This document shows positions 31,630 through 44,756 of a DNA stretch of 64,000 nt, piece by piece (position 1 is the first letter of the stretch; the number at the start of each line of letters is the position of its first letter). This stretch comes from Kappaphycus alvarezii (Eukaryota > Rhodophyta > Florideophyceae > Gigartinales > Solieriaceae). Made by a program: the position numbers and the translations under genes. Location: assembly GCA_002205965.3 (NCBI GenBank), contig NADL03000141.1:124001-188000 (forward strand), given 5' to 3'. The notes beneath the pieces were generated by a model that did no database searches, had not been told where the DNA came from, and saw only the letters and a list, made by a program, of their open reading frames with translations.

Positions 31630-33270
31630 CCTTCGGTTTGTAAGGCCGGACCGGGATCCGGGTAGTGCAATACGCGATTCGCTAGCACGTCCTCCGTTTT
31701 ACGGGATATGACACAGGCAATAATGAATGATAGAAGCAACATAAACACCCACAGGGCGTTCGGGACCTTCTCTCTCTTTAGGCAACCTGCGTTGCAGTAC
31801 CTCAAGAGAAATGCACAAATGGCGATAGTAAAGGGTTTCAATAGAGCGAGGGGAGTCCTCTGGGTGGCTGGGCGGTAGAGATGCCCTCCAGATTGTAAGG
31901 CCGAACCAGGTCCTGGGAACCGAAGGAACCAAGGGTCGCCTCGATGCAGCAGTGCTGCGAATCTCCAGTGGATAATGGGTTAGTATCCCCAACGGTACTC
32001 TTGCGTACGATCACACTTGTGTTCAGACACAAAGTGGTGTGGCACCAATTGTAGATAAACCAGACCTAGAAGTAATACAATAGAAAGGGGTAGATTGGAA
32101 TCCCAAAAATGAAAATGGGATGGGGAGCCCGGACGGATAAACCTCGCTACAGCCAAAGCCGTCAATGGCGCGGCTAAGCGAAGCACAAAAGTTGGGCGTC
32201 AAGTCCAGGGCCGGCACCGGTGTGCCTCTCTACTTCGAGGCTTTGGTGACCTGTAGAATAAAAGTTAGCTAGGTAGTTACTTAGTTACTAACACCACTAC
32301 AGTAAAAGTCAGTGTCAGGTCCCTAGCGAGCGCAAATAAATATTAAGTTTGGAGATTGAGTAGGCTGAGACTTGGCCCAACGGGCGGGGTAACCCGGTAA
32401 AATTATCAGGTCTAAAAGATGACCAGGCTAGTCCAAGTGGTCGGCTTGCTGTGTCAGCCATGCCGGGCTTGAAAGTTAGTTGTCATACTATACAGTATGG
32501 TCGTCGAAATTCGTTCACGGAAAATGATGTGTCCACCGGTAATACCGAATTGTACACCATTGTTCTGCAACCCGCAGAATACTAAAACCTTGAGAAAAAT
32601 CTAGTCTACAGAACCCAAGACACCAGGGGCGAAATACTTGGGCAAAAAATGTAGTAGTGGATCAGCAGATCTGAATACCTCCTTTGGAGATAAGTGTGTT
32701 GGTACGAACGATAAATTTGAAGTTCCTATCTGTGTATAGACTATGGCTTCCAGGGCACCAATTGTGAGTAAACATCATAGACGAACAATGAAAGGGGTCT
32801 TACAAATTGGGTTGCAGAAGGGAAAGTATATGGCGTATCAGGGCGACTAAACTTGACTATAGCCAAATTTGGCGTTTGAGAGGTTGCTGCAAAGGAGAAA
32901 GTTGGGTTTCAAGGTCAGAACAAACACTGGAATGGCTGTTTAATGTGGCTTCCTAGTGACAAGATACCTATAAATACTACATAATTAGCTAGGCTAAGGC
33001 TATTTACGACGACGGGGTAAGTAAACTCAATACCAGCCAAGTAATAGAGATCCAAGTTAGAGATGACTAAAGGAAAAAGTTGGCCAAATGAGCGGCATTC
33101 ACATGTAATAATACCGGCTCGAAGCTGAGGGCCGCATGGTCCGGATTGGAAGCCCTCAGACCCTCTGGGGTGAGTATACAGCAGGGTCGTGGGGATCATG
33201 TCAAAAATAGATGTACCTGATTCATGGAGCATGGAAAGGTTTCGAAGGCCAATGGTGCTTCGGTACAGTA
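31630..33270. repeat. Diverged tandem repeat of unknown nature, period ~714 bp
   Basis: Anchors recur in the same order. GGCACCAATTGTAGATAAACC (32040) matches GGCACCAATTGTGAGTAAAC (32754). TCGCTACAGCCAAAGCCG (32140) matches TTGACTATAGCCAAATTTGG (32853). CACAAAAGTTGGGCGTCAAGTCC (32185) matches GAGAAAGTTGGGTTTCAAGGTC (32897). The left copy is GC-richer, the right one AT-shifted. A shorter internal repeat pairs TTGTAAGGCCGGACC (31637) with TTGTAAGGCCGAACC (31893). Minus-strand frames of the copies align in places (LTPNF, SEV, TIGA in 32023-32217), so an eroded protein gene is possible, but stops abound. No known family recognised. Confidence 0.5.
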
Positions 33271-34711
33271 ATATATAGTCAGCAATATAAACTGGGCGCA
33301 CTTTCACATAAATATTGAAATAATTTCCAGAATTGCTACAAAGTCATAAGAACTACAGTTTACAAAGTATAAACTCACAAAATTTTTCCGTAAATAACGG
33401 AACAAGAACAAGTAACCACTTGTCCCTAGTACATTAAAAATTGCTTTTTTCACAATATTCATGTATAGTTCGCAGGGCATGTGGTCCTTTTGATTTCGAC
33501 TCCATGACCGCGCCCTGCAAGTCAACCTCTAGAGTGGTTGGGAAAAATGTGCAATTATATCTCCACGACTGTTCTGTGCGCCAGCGACCGCTCTCGATCA
33601 CCTTCCCCAAAGAATCTCGGCGACTATACGGTCCACAATTGCCACGTCGATAGTATCGCGTACTCCTAAGTTTGGCAACGGAAAAATCCTAATAATGGTA
33701 CTGGGAACTATGCGATAGGGAGTTCTGTGACGGCTAAGCAAATTTTAGTCATCAATATCACTCCCAGTGCACCAGTCATTTTCCTACACTTCCACCAAAA
33801 CAATTACTGAATGCATCCACTGACGTGGTGCTTGACAAACGTTCATCCTGAACTTTGAAGTCCTTAGCAATTGTCACCACGTTGTTAAATTTTCAGTGTA
33901 AATTATATTTCAGAGCGGGCTGTAAACTCTATGTTGTATTTCACTTTAAAGGCCTTACAGCTTCACACCAATTCACTGCATCTTCTGTACTGTAGATTCA
34001 AACTACTGGTAACCTTACAACCAGGGCTACTAGGCATTTTGCTGTCATTACAATTTCCTTACAGTTCTGAACACAGCGTCTGACCCCTTTGGTACACTTG
34101 GAATAGTTACGGGCGAGTTGCACACTGGAATATTATATCATTGCTTTACCAATCAAAAGTTGCCTTGCTATCCCATGCCACCTGGACCAATATACTTCTT
34201 ACATCTTGTCAGAATGTGTCACTCGTGCCGACTAAAATTCTGAAAGCGCTACTTAAGATACCGCCAGGGCAGTTTTTCGGGAAAACCTTTGAATTCGCTA
34301 CTGTTAGACTGCATTTTACTTTAGTATGTAGCTATCCTCAGTTTTATATAAACCCTGGTTTGGAGCGGCTGGCTTAACCCAGCCAGCCTCCACCAAAGTT
34401 TTGACCACAGTTCTATTTAGATATGCTCGTGTGCGCTTAACACCCCACACTCTTCCAGCCATGCTGGACACTCGCTCTTTTTTAATTTTAGTTGCGGAAT
34501 TACCAAGAAAAAGCGGTAAAGCCTGGCATCTGTTGAAGAGAGGGACTGTTTCTTTGAAAGCTAAGTAAACTTATAGCTTCCCTTGGTAAAAATCTCAGGG
34601 CGAAAAAATCGAAGCCCCAGTCTCATTGAATAAGAAATTGCTTTATGTTAATTTTCCTCGCCAATCATTACAAAGCAATTGGTCGACTGGGGTTTGAGAT
34701 CCCTGAAAGCT
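33271..34711. other. AT-rich tract, nothing recognised
   Basis: Short frames without motifs. No repeats shared with the rest of the window were noticed. Confidence 0.4.
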
Positions 34712-35011
34712 TCAGAACAATTCGTTATGGTTACGACTTAAATGTCTCTGAAATGTGTTTGTACCAAATGTTGGCTGCAATTTCGTGATCCTTTTGCGCT
34801 TCTTTTTATTTGTTGAAGACGTAGCATCTATAGATGGAGAGCATAAAATGCAAGCATACGAATTTTTCCCATTATTCCTGAACAATGCCAAAAGGATAGC
34901 TTTCTTCACACGTGTCCTGTGCTCAGATAGATTCCTTTTCGCAGCTATCGTTAGCCCCAAATGAGAAGAAATGAATAGAAGTAAAGCTGTAGCTAGCGAA
35001 TATTTAAACAC
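34712..35011 (-). pseudogene. Possible BED-type zinc-finger remnant (hAT-like)
   Basis: A 99-residue minus frame ends with a C-x2-C (ACILCS), a basic linker (TNKKKRKRITK), then GTNTFQRHLSRNHNE, i.e. H-x4-H. That spacing fits a BED finger, as at the N-terminus of hAT transposases. The first 24 residues are hydrophobic (SLATALLLFISSHLGLTIAA), which does not fit a nuclear protein and may be chance. No catalytic hAT segment was found nearby. Confidence 0.3.
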
Positions 35012-38000
35012 ATGACATAAATAAGTAAAAGAAATGATGAATTGGGGCTGCAGGTCAAATAAAATCAGTGTAGTGAAATAAAATACTAAACAATAAAATG
35101 ACAGTAATTAGCGATGCATAAAAACAGATCTATTTTCTCTGTTGCGCCACTGTCATAAAAAGAATGGGAACAAGTCTATATTACACAGCGCTGTGACAAG
35201 GACATTGTAACAGTCAATTTAAAAGATAATTTAGTATTTGCTCACTTCGTTCGTCAATTTTAAGTACATCGAAATCTTTTTTACCATTTTTACTATAAAC
35301 GAATCTTGTTTTTCCAGTATTTGGATGATTTGCAGCAATATCAAGAAAGAACCGCATCGCGTTTTGAATCGGACAAGATAGATCCCTGCTTATGCAATTT
35401 TTGCGATGAAAACTGGCCAGTGGTTTTTGATATCCTTATTTTTACTCAAAACCACCTCCGTGCTCAGTTTAGAGAGAAATTGCATTTAAAATCGTTAAAT
35501 ATTTGAAATAGGTCTACAGACGGAAAAAAAAGATAAGGAGAGAATAAATATGTTACCCAACAATGATTTTTGATAAAAACAGGGGTATGTACAAGATTCT
35601 AAGTTACATTTTTTCTGTCGGCGACAAAAAGTAATGAAGGAGTAATATTGTTTGACAGAGATTAAATTAAATGCAAATCCTTATGTGATACCGGCGATTG
35701 AATCATACTACCAAGTAAAAACGTCGTGAATGTTAACAAGGGAGCACCCTATATTGTCGTTGTTGCATAGTCAGTTTTATTTTTGCTTTCTAGAATATAA
35801 ATTTGCAAACTGCAGCAAAACCATCATTAGAAGAAAAGATCGTACTGGTGTTTTTTTATCTCTTCATTGGTAAAAAATGAAATCTAAAGTAAACAGCAGT
35901 CTAGCAATCATAGAAAATATGTTTTGCTTGTAATTCAACAGGTTGATAAAAACATGAAGCTGTGCATTTGTCCAATTAAAATGTAGCATTTCAAATAATT
36001 TAGTATTTTCATCTCGTTCAATAACTAGGGCAGAAAGGAATATACATCATTTGCTAGTGCGGTAAAGACGATAAGCATCTCGAGCCCCACTTCAGTTGAA
36101 ATGACTTAAAAAGGAAAAAAAACATTCATAAAATATAAATGAATAATGGCACAGCTTTACGTTTTTATCCACCTGTAGACGTACAAGCAAACTTTTTGAT
36201 GCGGCAGATGCGATCTTTGAGACCGTCAAACATTGTTTCGGACGAGCAAATAGTTGCAAATATAGCTGTTGGGACGAAAGCAAGCCAAAAATCCTCGGTC
36301 TCTGACCTTTTTGACTCTTTTCTGAGTTTTTTGAAATTATGGTTGCAGAAATTTATGTCTTATATACCTTTTTCTCGTTGATTTGATAGATGAATGTATT
36401 CAGAATCATAGCTTTTTTAATCGAACTGGTTAATGTTCCATATTAGGAAATAAGTGTAAGGAATTAACGATACCGGCTTTAACAGATTGTATAAATCGTT
36501 TCCGGCTCCAATACAGTTCTTTGGGTCTCTCCTATACCTCTGCTACAATCTCCAAGAGAGAATTTAATTCGTATGAAGCCCCTAGAATTCAAATCACAGA
36601 TGGGTGATTCATCCATGGAAAAAATGAAGCCTTACCATATTGAGAAAAAACTTTCTGATAAGGCAATCTGTTTACATACGGATGACATAAAAGCAAGGTG
36701 TTCAATTTTAAAAATGGATAAATTGCAGAGATATTTTAAAATAGAGCGGCAGAATACACTTGAAACAGAGTGTTTTGAGAAAATCATAAATCATTTAAGT
36801 ATTTTTGTAGCTCTTGCCTTGCTGTGATCACAGTTTTCAATGACTAATTCCTGCAGTATTTTGACTACATTTCATCACTGATACATCAAGTAAATGGTAC
36901 TATTTATAAAAAACAATCTGGAAGTAGTTTATTTTCCTGGATATAATGACAGGTGTCTTTTTTTTCAAATTATCTCATTGACTCAGCGAAGCACTTAGTA
37001 TTGCTGTAGATATAGAGACCAAGTATCTTATTCCCGACGAAACAGAAGATGAATTGTTTCGAAACGTATGCTTGTAGGTATAAGCAGTTTGTTCACCATT
37101 GGAGACCCTGTGCCCTCTTAAGAAGGCTGCCAATTTAAATGCCAGTTTTTTCTGTTCCCCTCTGAAGTAGTCGATCCATTTACTTCACTGTGGGAAGAAA
37201 AATTTCCAGAGCCATACTTCAGTTATAACTTTCTTTCCAGGAGATAAATTGAAGGATAATACTGAAAAGTGAATCGGAAGGTTGCGATGATCTATGGAGA
37301 ATCTCTTTTTCTCTCCTTACCGCAAATTCATATTATGTTTCCTCAAAAGTATGGAATTTCTAGAGCAAATCTCACCAGTTCTTGTACCTTGTACAATTCA
37401 ACTAAAATAACAGTGAACTTCCCTCCACAATTACCTGGAAATCGTGAAGTTTCTCCGTGATTAGTAAAGAATTTCAGCTTATTTTTAGCTGAGTAACGAA
37501 ACCATATCAAAGCATTCAATTATGCCTATCAAAATATACCTCATTTTCTTTACTTGAGGTAAAAGAGCTTTAGTGAATCCAGCACTTGAAGTTCTAACGT
37601 TAAGAGGCCCCATTCTGTTCCTAGATACAAAGAAATTTCTTTTAAATAGAATTATGGAATTGAAATTTCTGTGAACTTTTCCAATGTAAAGCAATCTTTG
37701 TTAAGCACCGATACAAATAGAAAAAATAATGAAAGATTACAAATGTTATAGTCGCGTTCTATTGGAAAATTGAAGAAAATATGCATCCAGTCCGATATCC
37801 TTTACAAAACACACACCGAGCTTGGAAAATTGGCAACAAACTTCAATATGTCTATCCAGCTGCTCTCGTGAAGACCATTATGTATAAATTATTTCACATG
37901 CGTAGATTCCCGTCTTCATTATTGCACTTTGAATCCCCTTTTTATGATATTAACCCTTAATGTTACAAAATAATATCCTTAGAATATAAGATTTGTTGTA

Positions 38001-41000
38001 GAAAAGCCGCCAAAACGCTCAAAATTAATTTTGCTACAAAATTCGGTACGTTGAAACCTCCAATATAATCTCAATAAGTATTTGCGTCCTTTTCTGTGAA
38101 TTTTGCTGGAGTAAAATGCTTCTAATACTATGTGCACTGTCAACTTGACGAGAAACATTTGCTCCAGTATCTGAATTTGCAAAATATTTTTGATTTTGTT
38201 GTTTATCGCAAATTCATAGCTTTTAAATATTTATGACGCACTAGCAGTAATTGATGTCTGTGAAATTCAGAGTTCCGGGAGATATCAATTGAAATCCCGA
38301 AAACTCTATGCATTGGAAACTTTAATTCCACTCTTGGCTGATAGTATAAGGCGATGGGTGTGAAATATACATATTTATAAGAAGAATCATCTTCCTTCTA
38401 GTCATTCCTGTCAATAAATTTCCCTTGAATGTTTTTATGGTACTAACATGTCTTTTGAGACTTTAGAGTTGGCTAAAAAATGTATTTCAGCTGATTAGAC
38501 CGCTTTCTCTAGGAGTGGTCAACCAAGGCGGCAGAAAACATTAAGGTCAGAATCAAATAATTGAACAGTTGAATGTCAATTTCTGACCCGGGATGCATTT
38601 CTTTCACTTCATTTACTGAGCACAGGTTGAAAAATCTACCCTTTCTATACTAACTTGTACCTCCTTGACATCAATTCCTAATGAAACTCTTCGTGTTCCT
38701 ACAACTCCACTTTGGCAGCACTTGCAGCGCTTGAACACTTCTGTTCTAGATAATTTCTAATGAGAATATCATCCTCGGTGGTTTATTACTGTCATTCGGT
38801 ACTCTTCTAGAAATGGTTACACCCGAGGCACAAGAGTTTTGAAGTTTCACGTGCAAGTTTAGTTTAATTTTTTTAAAAAATCCTGCAACCAAGAAGCTTT
38901 ATGCTGCTCCTATATTGTTCACAAGAAGCAAGAATGAAGATGTGGAATATTTTCTTTATACACATGGTAATGTTTAAATGAGGGAAAGAAAGACGAAGAG
39001 AAGGCCGCGATTATATGGTCCATTCTTTTTGGTGATGTACAGAGCAAATCTAAAGCAAATTTCATCCATGGGTGGCCCCTTAATGGAAATGAGCCTCTTT
39101 TTGCTGAGGTATGTGTAGTGCTAGTGAAAGAATATGTTAAGGACATTGAAACAGATAAGATGATAGGCACCACCATAAAGGCAATATCTACTTATTGTCT
39201 CAACACAATGAATTTTAATGCTCACCGGGCAATTTGTGTTATCTCTACGAGAAGGCTGGATTCAATTTCCAAGAAAAGTACTGATTGCTGCGTAAGGAGT
39301 CAATTGAGGATAAGCGGCACTCATATTTTCTCCTGATCAAAGGCAGTCATACATTTGTGAATTTCATTATTGTGGAATTTAGTAAGAACTCGGAGACATT
39401 TCAGCCGCTTCGTGAAATACGAAGGGAGCCCGTATGTAAATGACCCTCTTATATCCTTAGAAGAATGACCAAAGGCAAGTTTCCTGCTCAGTGGCGGTGC
39501 AGTCTGTGAGAAGAATGCCAGAAACATGCTACAACGATTGTAAGCCAGTTTCGACAATCTTCTTCTGGGCACATTAAATTCCTAGCTGGAGGGGCTTTTT
39601 TGACTATCAAGAAATTTCAATCCTTATTTCTAAGGATAAAAGAGTCTGATCCTACATCCGTAAGCCTTGACGCTTTGGCAAATAAACTATTGGAGAATTA
39701 AGACAGGATCAATCGCTCTGGGAAGTGCGGTCGCTACGTTTATAATGATGGAAACTGCTGGACTTAGGGTAGAACACTGGAAAATATCTCGGAGGCTTGC
39801 CGCGATTCTAGAACTGAGAAGAAAATTTTACAAAAAAGAAGGATGATAAGCTGAAAACTAAGGTAAATATCTATCGCTGACGAAATACGCCAAGAACATG
39901 TGAAAAAAGGATACAGATAGAAATATCTTATCGAAGAACCCAAGATTTGATGTCGGAATGATAGGGCATATTACAGCATCTGTATACCCCAGAGGAATAG
40001 ATTTGATAAAATTGCACTGGATGCGTAAAATGCTCCGGCAAAGAAGATAGAAAAGCAGAAAAATTCAAAACTGTCACGAGTGAAGTACTATATTATGTAA
40101 GGAAAAAAAAATTGGTTCCGAGGCCGATTAGACGCCAAATGCTATCTAATTTGGTCAGATTCTAAAGGACATAATCACAGAAGTTGGTTGGAAAAATTCC
40201 AAATATATTATGAAAGTCTAGTGTTTACTCGACCATGAGATGTACTCAATTGAGTACAAATTTGTTGCCAACGGAAAAACTAAAAATGTCAATAAATTTT
40301 ACTTTGAGATGTTGAAAATTGAGAACGTTTTAATCCATCGTAGCGGGCCAGCGTACAGTAGCAGAAATTCTCTGCTTCGTACAAGGTTAATAAGGTCTTA
40401 TATGAATTTTGAAAATGCACTCAATTGATGCCAATGTACTCAATTGAGTACATTTTGTCGAATAGACACTAGCAAATCCACTAAGGACAAGAAACTATTT
40501 CTGAGCTAGACCCCTACAGCACCAATACTACTTAAGCTAGTACGATTCAAAATCTTGGAAATTTAAATCCAAGATCTTTTCTATTAGGTTCTTTTTTCAA
40601 ATCTGATCTCAGAAAATTTAATGAAAAACCTCGATCTTGAAACTTTTCTAACTACAACAAGGATAATTGTTGTGAATGGAACCATCTAAAATGGATGTAT
40701 ACATTATTACAAAGTTCCAATATTTTCGAGGGAACAAAATTGATGTTAATTTTCTTGTTATGCCTTAGTGGCCTCTCACTGAAATTATTGGCTGTCAGAC
40801 AATGAAAAGCCTAGGACGTCAACTTATATTGGAAACCATAACATATCAGTTTAAGTGTACATTATAACCGTAAGTATGCTCCTAGAGTTTGTTACAGCCA
40901 TGAGATGCATGCAGTAAAGAGCTCACCACTCGCTATGAAACCGAAGGCTCAGAGTAAATCCAAGCTCTCTGAAATGGAAACATTATTGACAAAAGGACAC

Positions 41001-41650
41001 TAAGCCTCTCAACAAATTATTACGAATCTGGGCATGATGCAAAGGAATAATATGACTTAAAGCTAAGTCGGGGCATTTAATTTGTATCAGTTTGCGAGAG
41101 ATTTAGATTTTAGAACAAGTTTAACAGTATGAAATTTGAATAGTCGTTCGGAGAAGCTTGGATTTTGGCGGTGATCAAGTCTCACATATATATATGCAAA
41201 GGAACTTGTTCTTCAAACGAATACGGTAAAGGTCTCTGGAAAGAAGAGCAACGGATCGCATATCTTAGTGAAAACTGAAAATTAATCTCTACCGCGTCTA
41301 AGAAAATATGCAGCATACCAACATCTCCGAAGTCATACCATGGAGCATTTCCGACTTACGACTAGCAAATATACTCATAACTCTCTCCTACGAGATTAAA
41401 AATACCGAAACAACTTGTCGTAGGCCCAGAGATCAGCTGCCAAAAAGTGACTGGCTTTTTTAGACAAATGTTATAAATATAATGGAAAATAACATTATTC
41501 GACTTGGATTGTCCCCATGGGTATTGCTTGTCATGATTTCTACAATAAAGTTGAAACTTCTATTTGGCGTCTTTTATGGATAAACAAACCAAAGAATTGT
41601 ACCAGACTGGTTCACAATTACAAATATAAATAGTCGAATATATGAAGGAC
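35012..41650. other. Long AT-rich tract with eroded, unassigned frames
   Basis: Frames of 60-85 residues occur (35306-35506, 36139-36381, 36573-36827, 39118-39336) without recognisable motifs, interrupted by stops on both strands. The only structured item is the palindrome pair at 40241-40452. No RNA gene recognised. Confidence 0.4.
40241..40452. repeat. Two copies of a perfect 18-bp palindrome 194 bp apart
   Basis: TGTACTCAATTGAGTACA is at 40241-40258 and again at 40435-40452, with a partial third copy (ACTCAATTGA, near 40419). Flanks differ apart from a preceding GA/AA and following AA/TT. The spacing and perfect symmetry suggest a protein-binding site or the ends of a small element. Confidence 0.7.
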
Positions 41651-43290
41651 GGGATAAATTTTACGTCAATTGGCCTCTGAAGTGGCGCAACTGGCAGATT
41701 TGTTGGGTAAAAATTGCAAATAAATAACAAAAACTATCAGCGGAGTTAGGAAAACGAGATTTGAAGCAAGGCCTGCAGGTCCCATGGATGAACTGGAAAA
41801 TTTTATCGGACCAGACAAATCTCATGGATGAAAAGGACAAATTCAAAATTATAAATATGGGTTTGAAGTGGTTAAATGTTTCCAGGATGCACATTGATGG
41901 TGATAAGGTAAACTCAAAAAATTTAGATGACAATGTTTCGATTATAAGAATTTGGGTGGAAAAAACATCCCAGTATGGCTTGAAAATCACATTTCACAAA
42001 GTATTCTTTGCGCAGGAATACATCAAGCTTCTGGGCCGTCTCACAGATCGGGAGGATCCAGTTCGATCCGGGCAAAACAAAAAATGGAAATAGCTACAAG
42101 AGCTACTAAAAAGACCAAATTTCAGAGCTTGTAGGTCAAAGCACGTATTATTGAAAATTATCAAATATTTTGCAATGAAAGTGGCACAGAGGAAAATGCA
42201 AAAAATGGAAAGTTCTAGCAAATAAAGAAAATGCCAATCAAGCTTAAAGAACTTTTTAAAATCTATACGCTTCTTTAGTACTCATGTATTTGGGGTTTAA
42301 GAATCCGTTATGGTTGAACTCGATAAATAAATCGCTGTTTAGGAGCAGTTCTATCACAAAAAGATGAAACGCCAATCTAGAATCCGTCTAATTCCTAGTT
42401 TGCACTTTTTATAAGTCAGCAAAGAGATTATCTAACTGTGAAAAAGAAGTACTGGCTGTCATATTATATTAAAAACATTTTCTGTTTATCCGTTACTCCT
42501 CGAAAAGTTTTCATAAACTTCAACTACAGCCATACAGCAGCAGTCCAAAAGAATAATTCACATTATTAGTCGGTTATTGTTCTCTAAGTTTTAGGAGAAT
42601 GGCAGTTTGAAGTTTTGTACAGACTTGGACGCGAAAATCAGCTAGAAATTTACACTTTTGAGTAGTTGGACGAGATCCGGTAACTGCTTTCCCCGGAATG
42701 TTATTGGAGAGACAAAAAGGTCATGGTTTCGCCAACAAAGGTTTTACACTACCAAAAAGTATTCATACAATTCTTTGAAGACTTTGAAATATAGAATCCG
42801 CCATTAATCTCAAGAAATGGGTATGTGGTAACCAACAGGCCATTGTTTTGTGTGAACTATAGCTTTCCAGACTCAAAAGATTGATCCAGACAATTAGCCC
42901 TAAATAAAGAAATTGTTCAGATTTTTTTGGGTGATATTTACTGATCTTTGTCAGTGGAACCTCGAAAACACAGAGAAATTCATTACAATAAGATTTTAGG
43001 GCCTCAATATGCAAAATGATGCTTACATTTTCCTGAGAAACTGTAACATTTGGCAATTTGTTTTCTTCAACTCAAAGTTCGAAGCCACTCAAATATTTTC
43101 TATTTCGGTCATTTTTAAAATTTTATCAATGGAGCTTGCCAGTTCATTCAAGGTTCATTTTTTCGGGAATAAATATTTTCTCATCGTAGTTGAGCATTTA
43201 AATGCTCGACATTCACAGTCAAATCGAAGGAAGCTACAGCACAGGTGGTCTAGCATTTCATATAGGAAGAATTGATGGATTTATTTGCTC
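41650..43290 (+). mobile_element. Heavily decayed Ty3/gypsy pol
   Basis: RT end: KNLDDNVSIIRIWVEK followed by YGLKITFHKVFFAQEYIKLLG (41900-42050), which matches the YLDD...YGLKL...KC...LLGH pattern of the better copy at 3890-4050. RNase H: GAVLSQKDET (42342-42372) and NCEKEVLAVI (42430-42460). Integrase: SFKVHFFGNKYFLIVVEHLN (43145-43205), corresponding to the D-F-x-GP...ILVxVEHLT segment. Many stops and an AT shift separate the pieces. The order RT-RNase H-integrase supports gypsy. No LTRs recognised. Confidence 0.6.
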
Positions 43291-44756
43291 TTTTGAAATA
43301 AATCATCTGTGATAATGATATATTTTGCTGCGAAGACCTCTCTGCGCTTTTTAAAGAGAAACATACTTGATTGAAAACTGTTATCGCCTACGCCTATACC
43401 CGAGGGAAATATGAGGGAACGATTGGAACAATCAAATGAAAAATCGCGAAAATTATGGCAGGAGAAACATCGAGTGGAAAAATGCTATACAAAAAGTATT
43501 ATTTCTACGAAGCCGGAGAAAGTGTGTAAATGTCTGTAGAAAATCGATAAGATGAACGCAAAGGCTGCAATTATTCTGAAAAGAGACGACAAGGCCAATT
43601 TAGTCGATGTGGAAATTAAGTAATTCTAGTAATTGACCAAAGAAAGCTTTGTTCACAGAAAGTCGTGTAGTGGGTTTGAGAATGGCTCCACTCTTTATTA
43701 AAATACTCTAAACCTCGTAATATGGTCAGAAAGAAACATCTGCATCACAAACTCTGTTCGAGCTCAGTTAAAAGATCAAGGTGATCCATGTGGGAGGAAA
43801 AGCGCTTCAGAATGGGTTGAATCGTCTTAATACAATATTTACGTGCTTTATGTCATCACCCATTTCTGTATTAACATCTTTCTATGTTTAGATACATTGA
43901 GGGGATCATTTATTACCGAAGAACATTAGAAAATATTACTAATAATTATGATCCTGTTCCAAAACGTGCAGTTCATGAAAGAAAGTCCAAAATTCGGGGA
44001 AGTAGTGTTACATTTCTTCTCCGGAAAGTATGGAAAAATACCCACCAGAGTATTTTCGCAAATGTGACAGAATTTTGTACGCCAATTTTTCTCAAGAAGG
44101 ATCAAGATATATAAACTAGAAGGTAAAATCTAACCTCAGATATGGAATTTCAATGAAATCCCAACTCACTATGTTAATCTCATGATATAACCACAAAAAC
44201 GGAAAGGAAGTAATATCGTCACATATCTCTCCACAAAGGAAATTGAATTTGGGAAAATTTACTACCTATGCCGTGATGATAACTTAATGAGGACAATCTG
44301 GGGACAAAAAAAGCCCACAAGGGGTTATAGGTGTCCCTAACGTAAACATTCTGCATGCTCCAATACACTGAATAACAAAACTTTCATCTATAACTCTGCT
44401 CCATAATCACGCACAAGACACAACCGGTGAGCCGTCCTACGTCCCTAACCAGAAAAGCACCCTAATGAACCTTTCCCTCCTTCCCCATCCAGTCTCATCC
44501 CTTCCATCCGCGCGCGAGCGCGCGAGGGCGCGTCCGCGTGGCGCCCCCTTCTTTCCCTGGACGTAGAGCCCCGCCGGCTCCAGCCTTCTCCTCAACTTAA
44601 AATACTAAAAACAATTTACGCATTGCGCGCGTCTTACACTATAATGTAGTCCTCGCCCCTGCACCCTTTTCTGAGGGTGTTTTTCTACTCCATCTGTGCA
44701 GTAGATATTCCATTGATATTTATTATGTTATATTATATTAAGTAAAAAGCATCGGT
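43291..44756. other. AT-rich tract ending in a GC-rich promoter-like island
   Basis: 43291-44390 shows only short frames. 44400-44680 becomes GC-rich with CGCGCGCGAGCGCGCGAGGG near 44511, a CG-alternating, self-complementary stretch. It lies just upstream of the LINE B 5' end and may be LINE 5' DNA or an older CpG-rich promoter. Confidence 0.4.
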
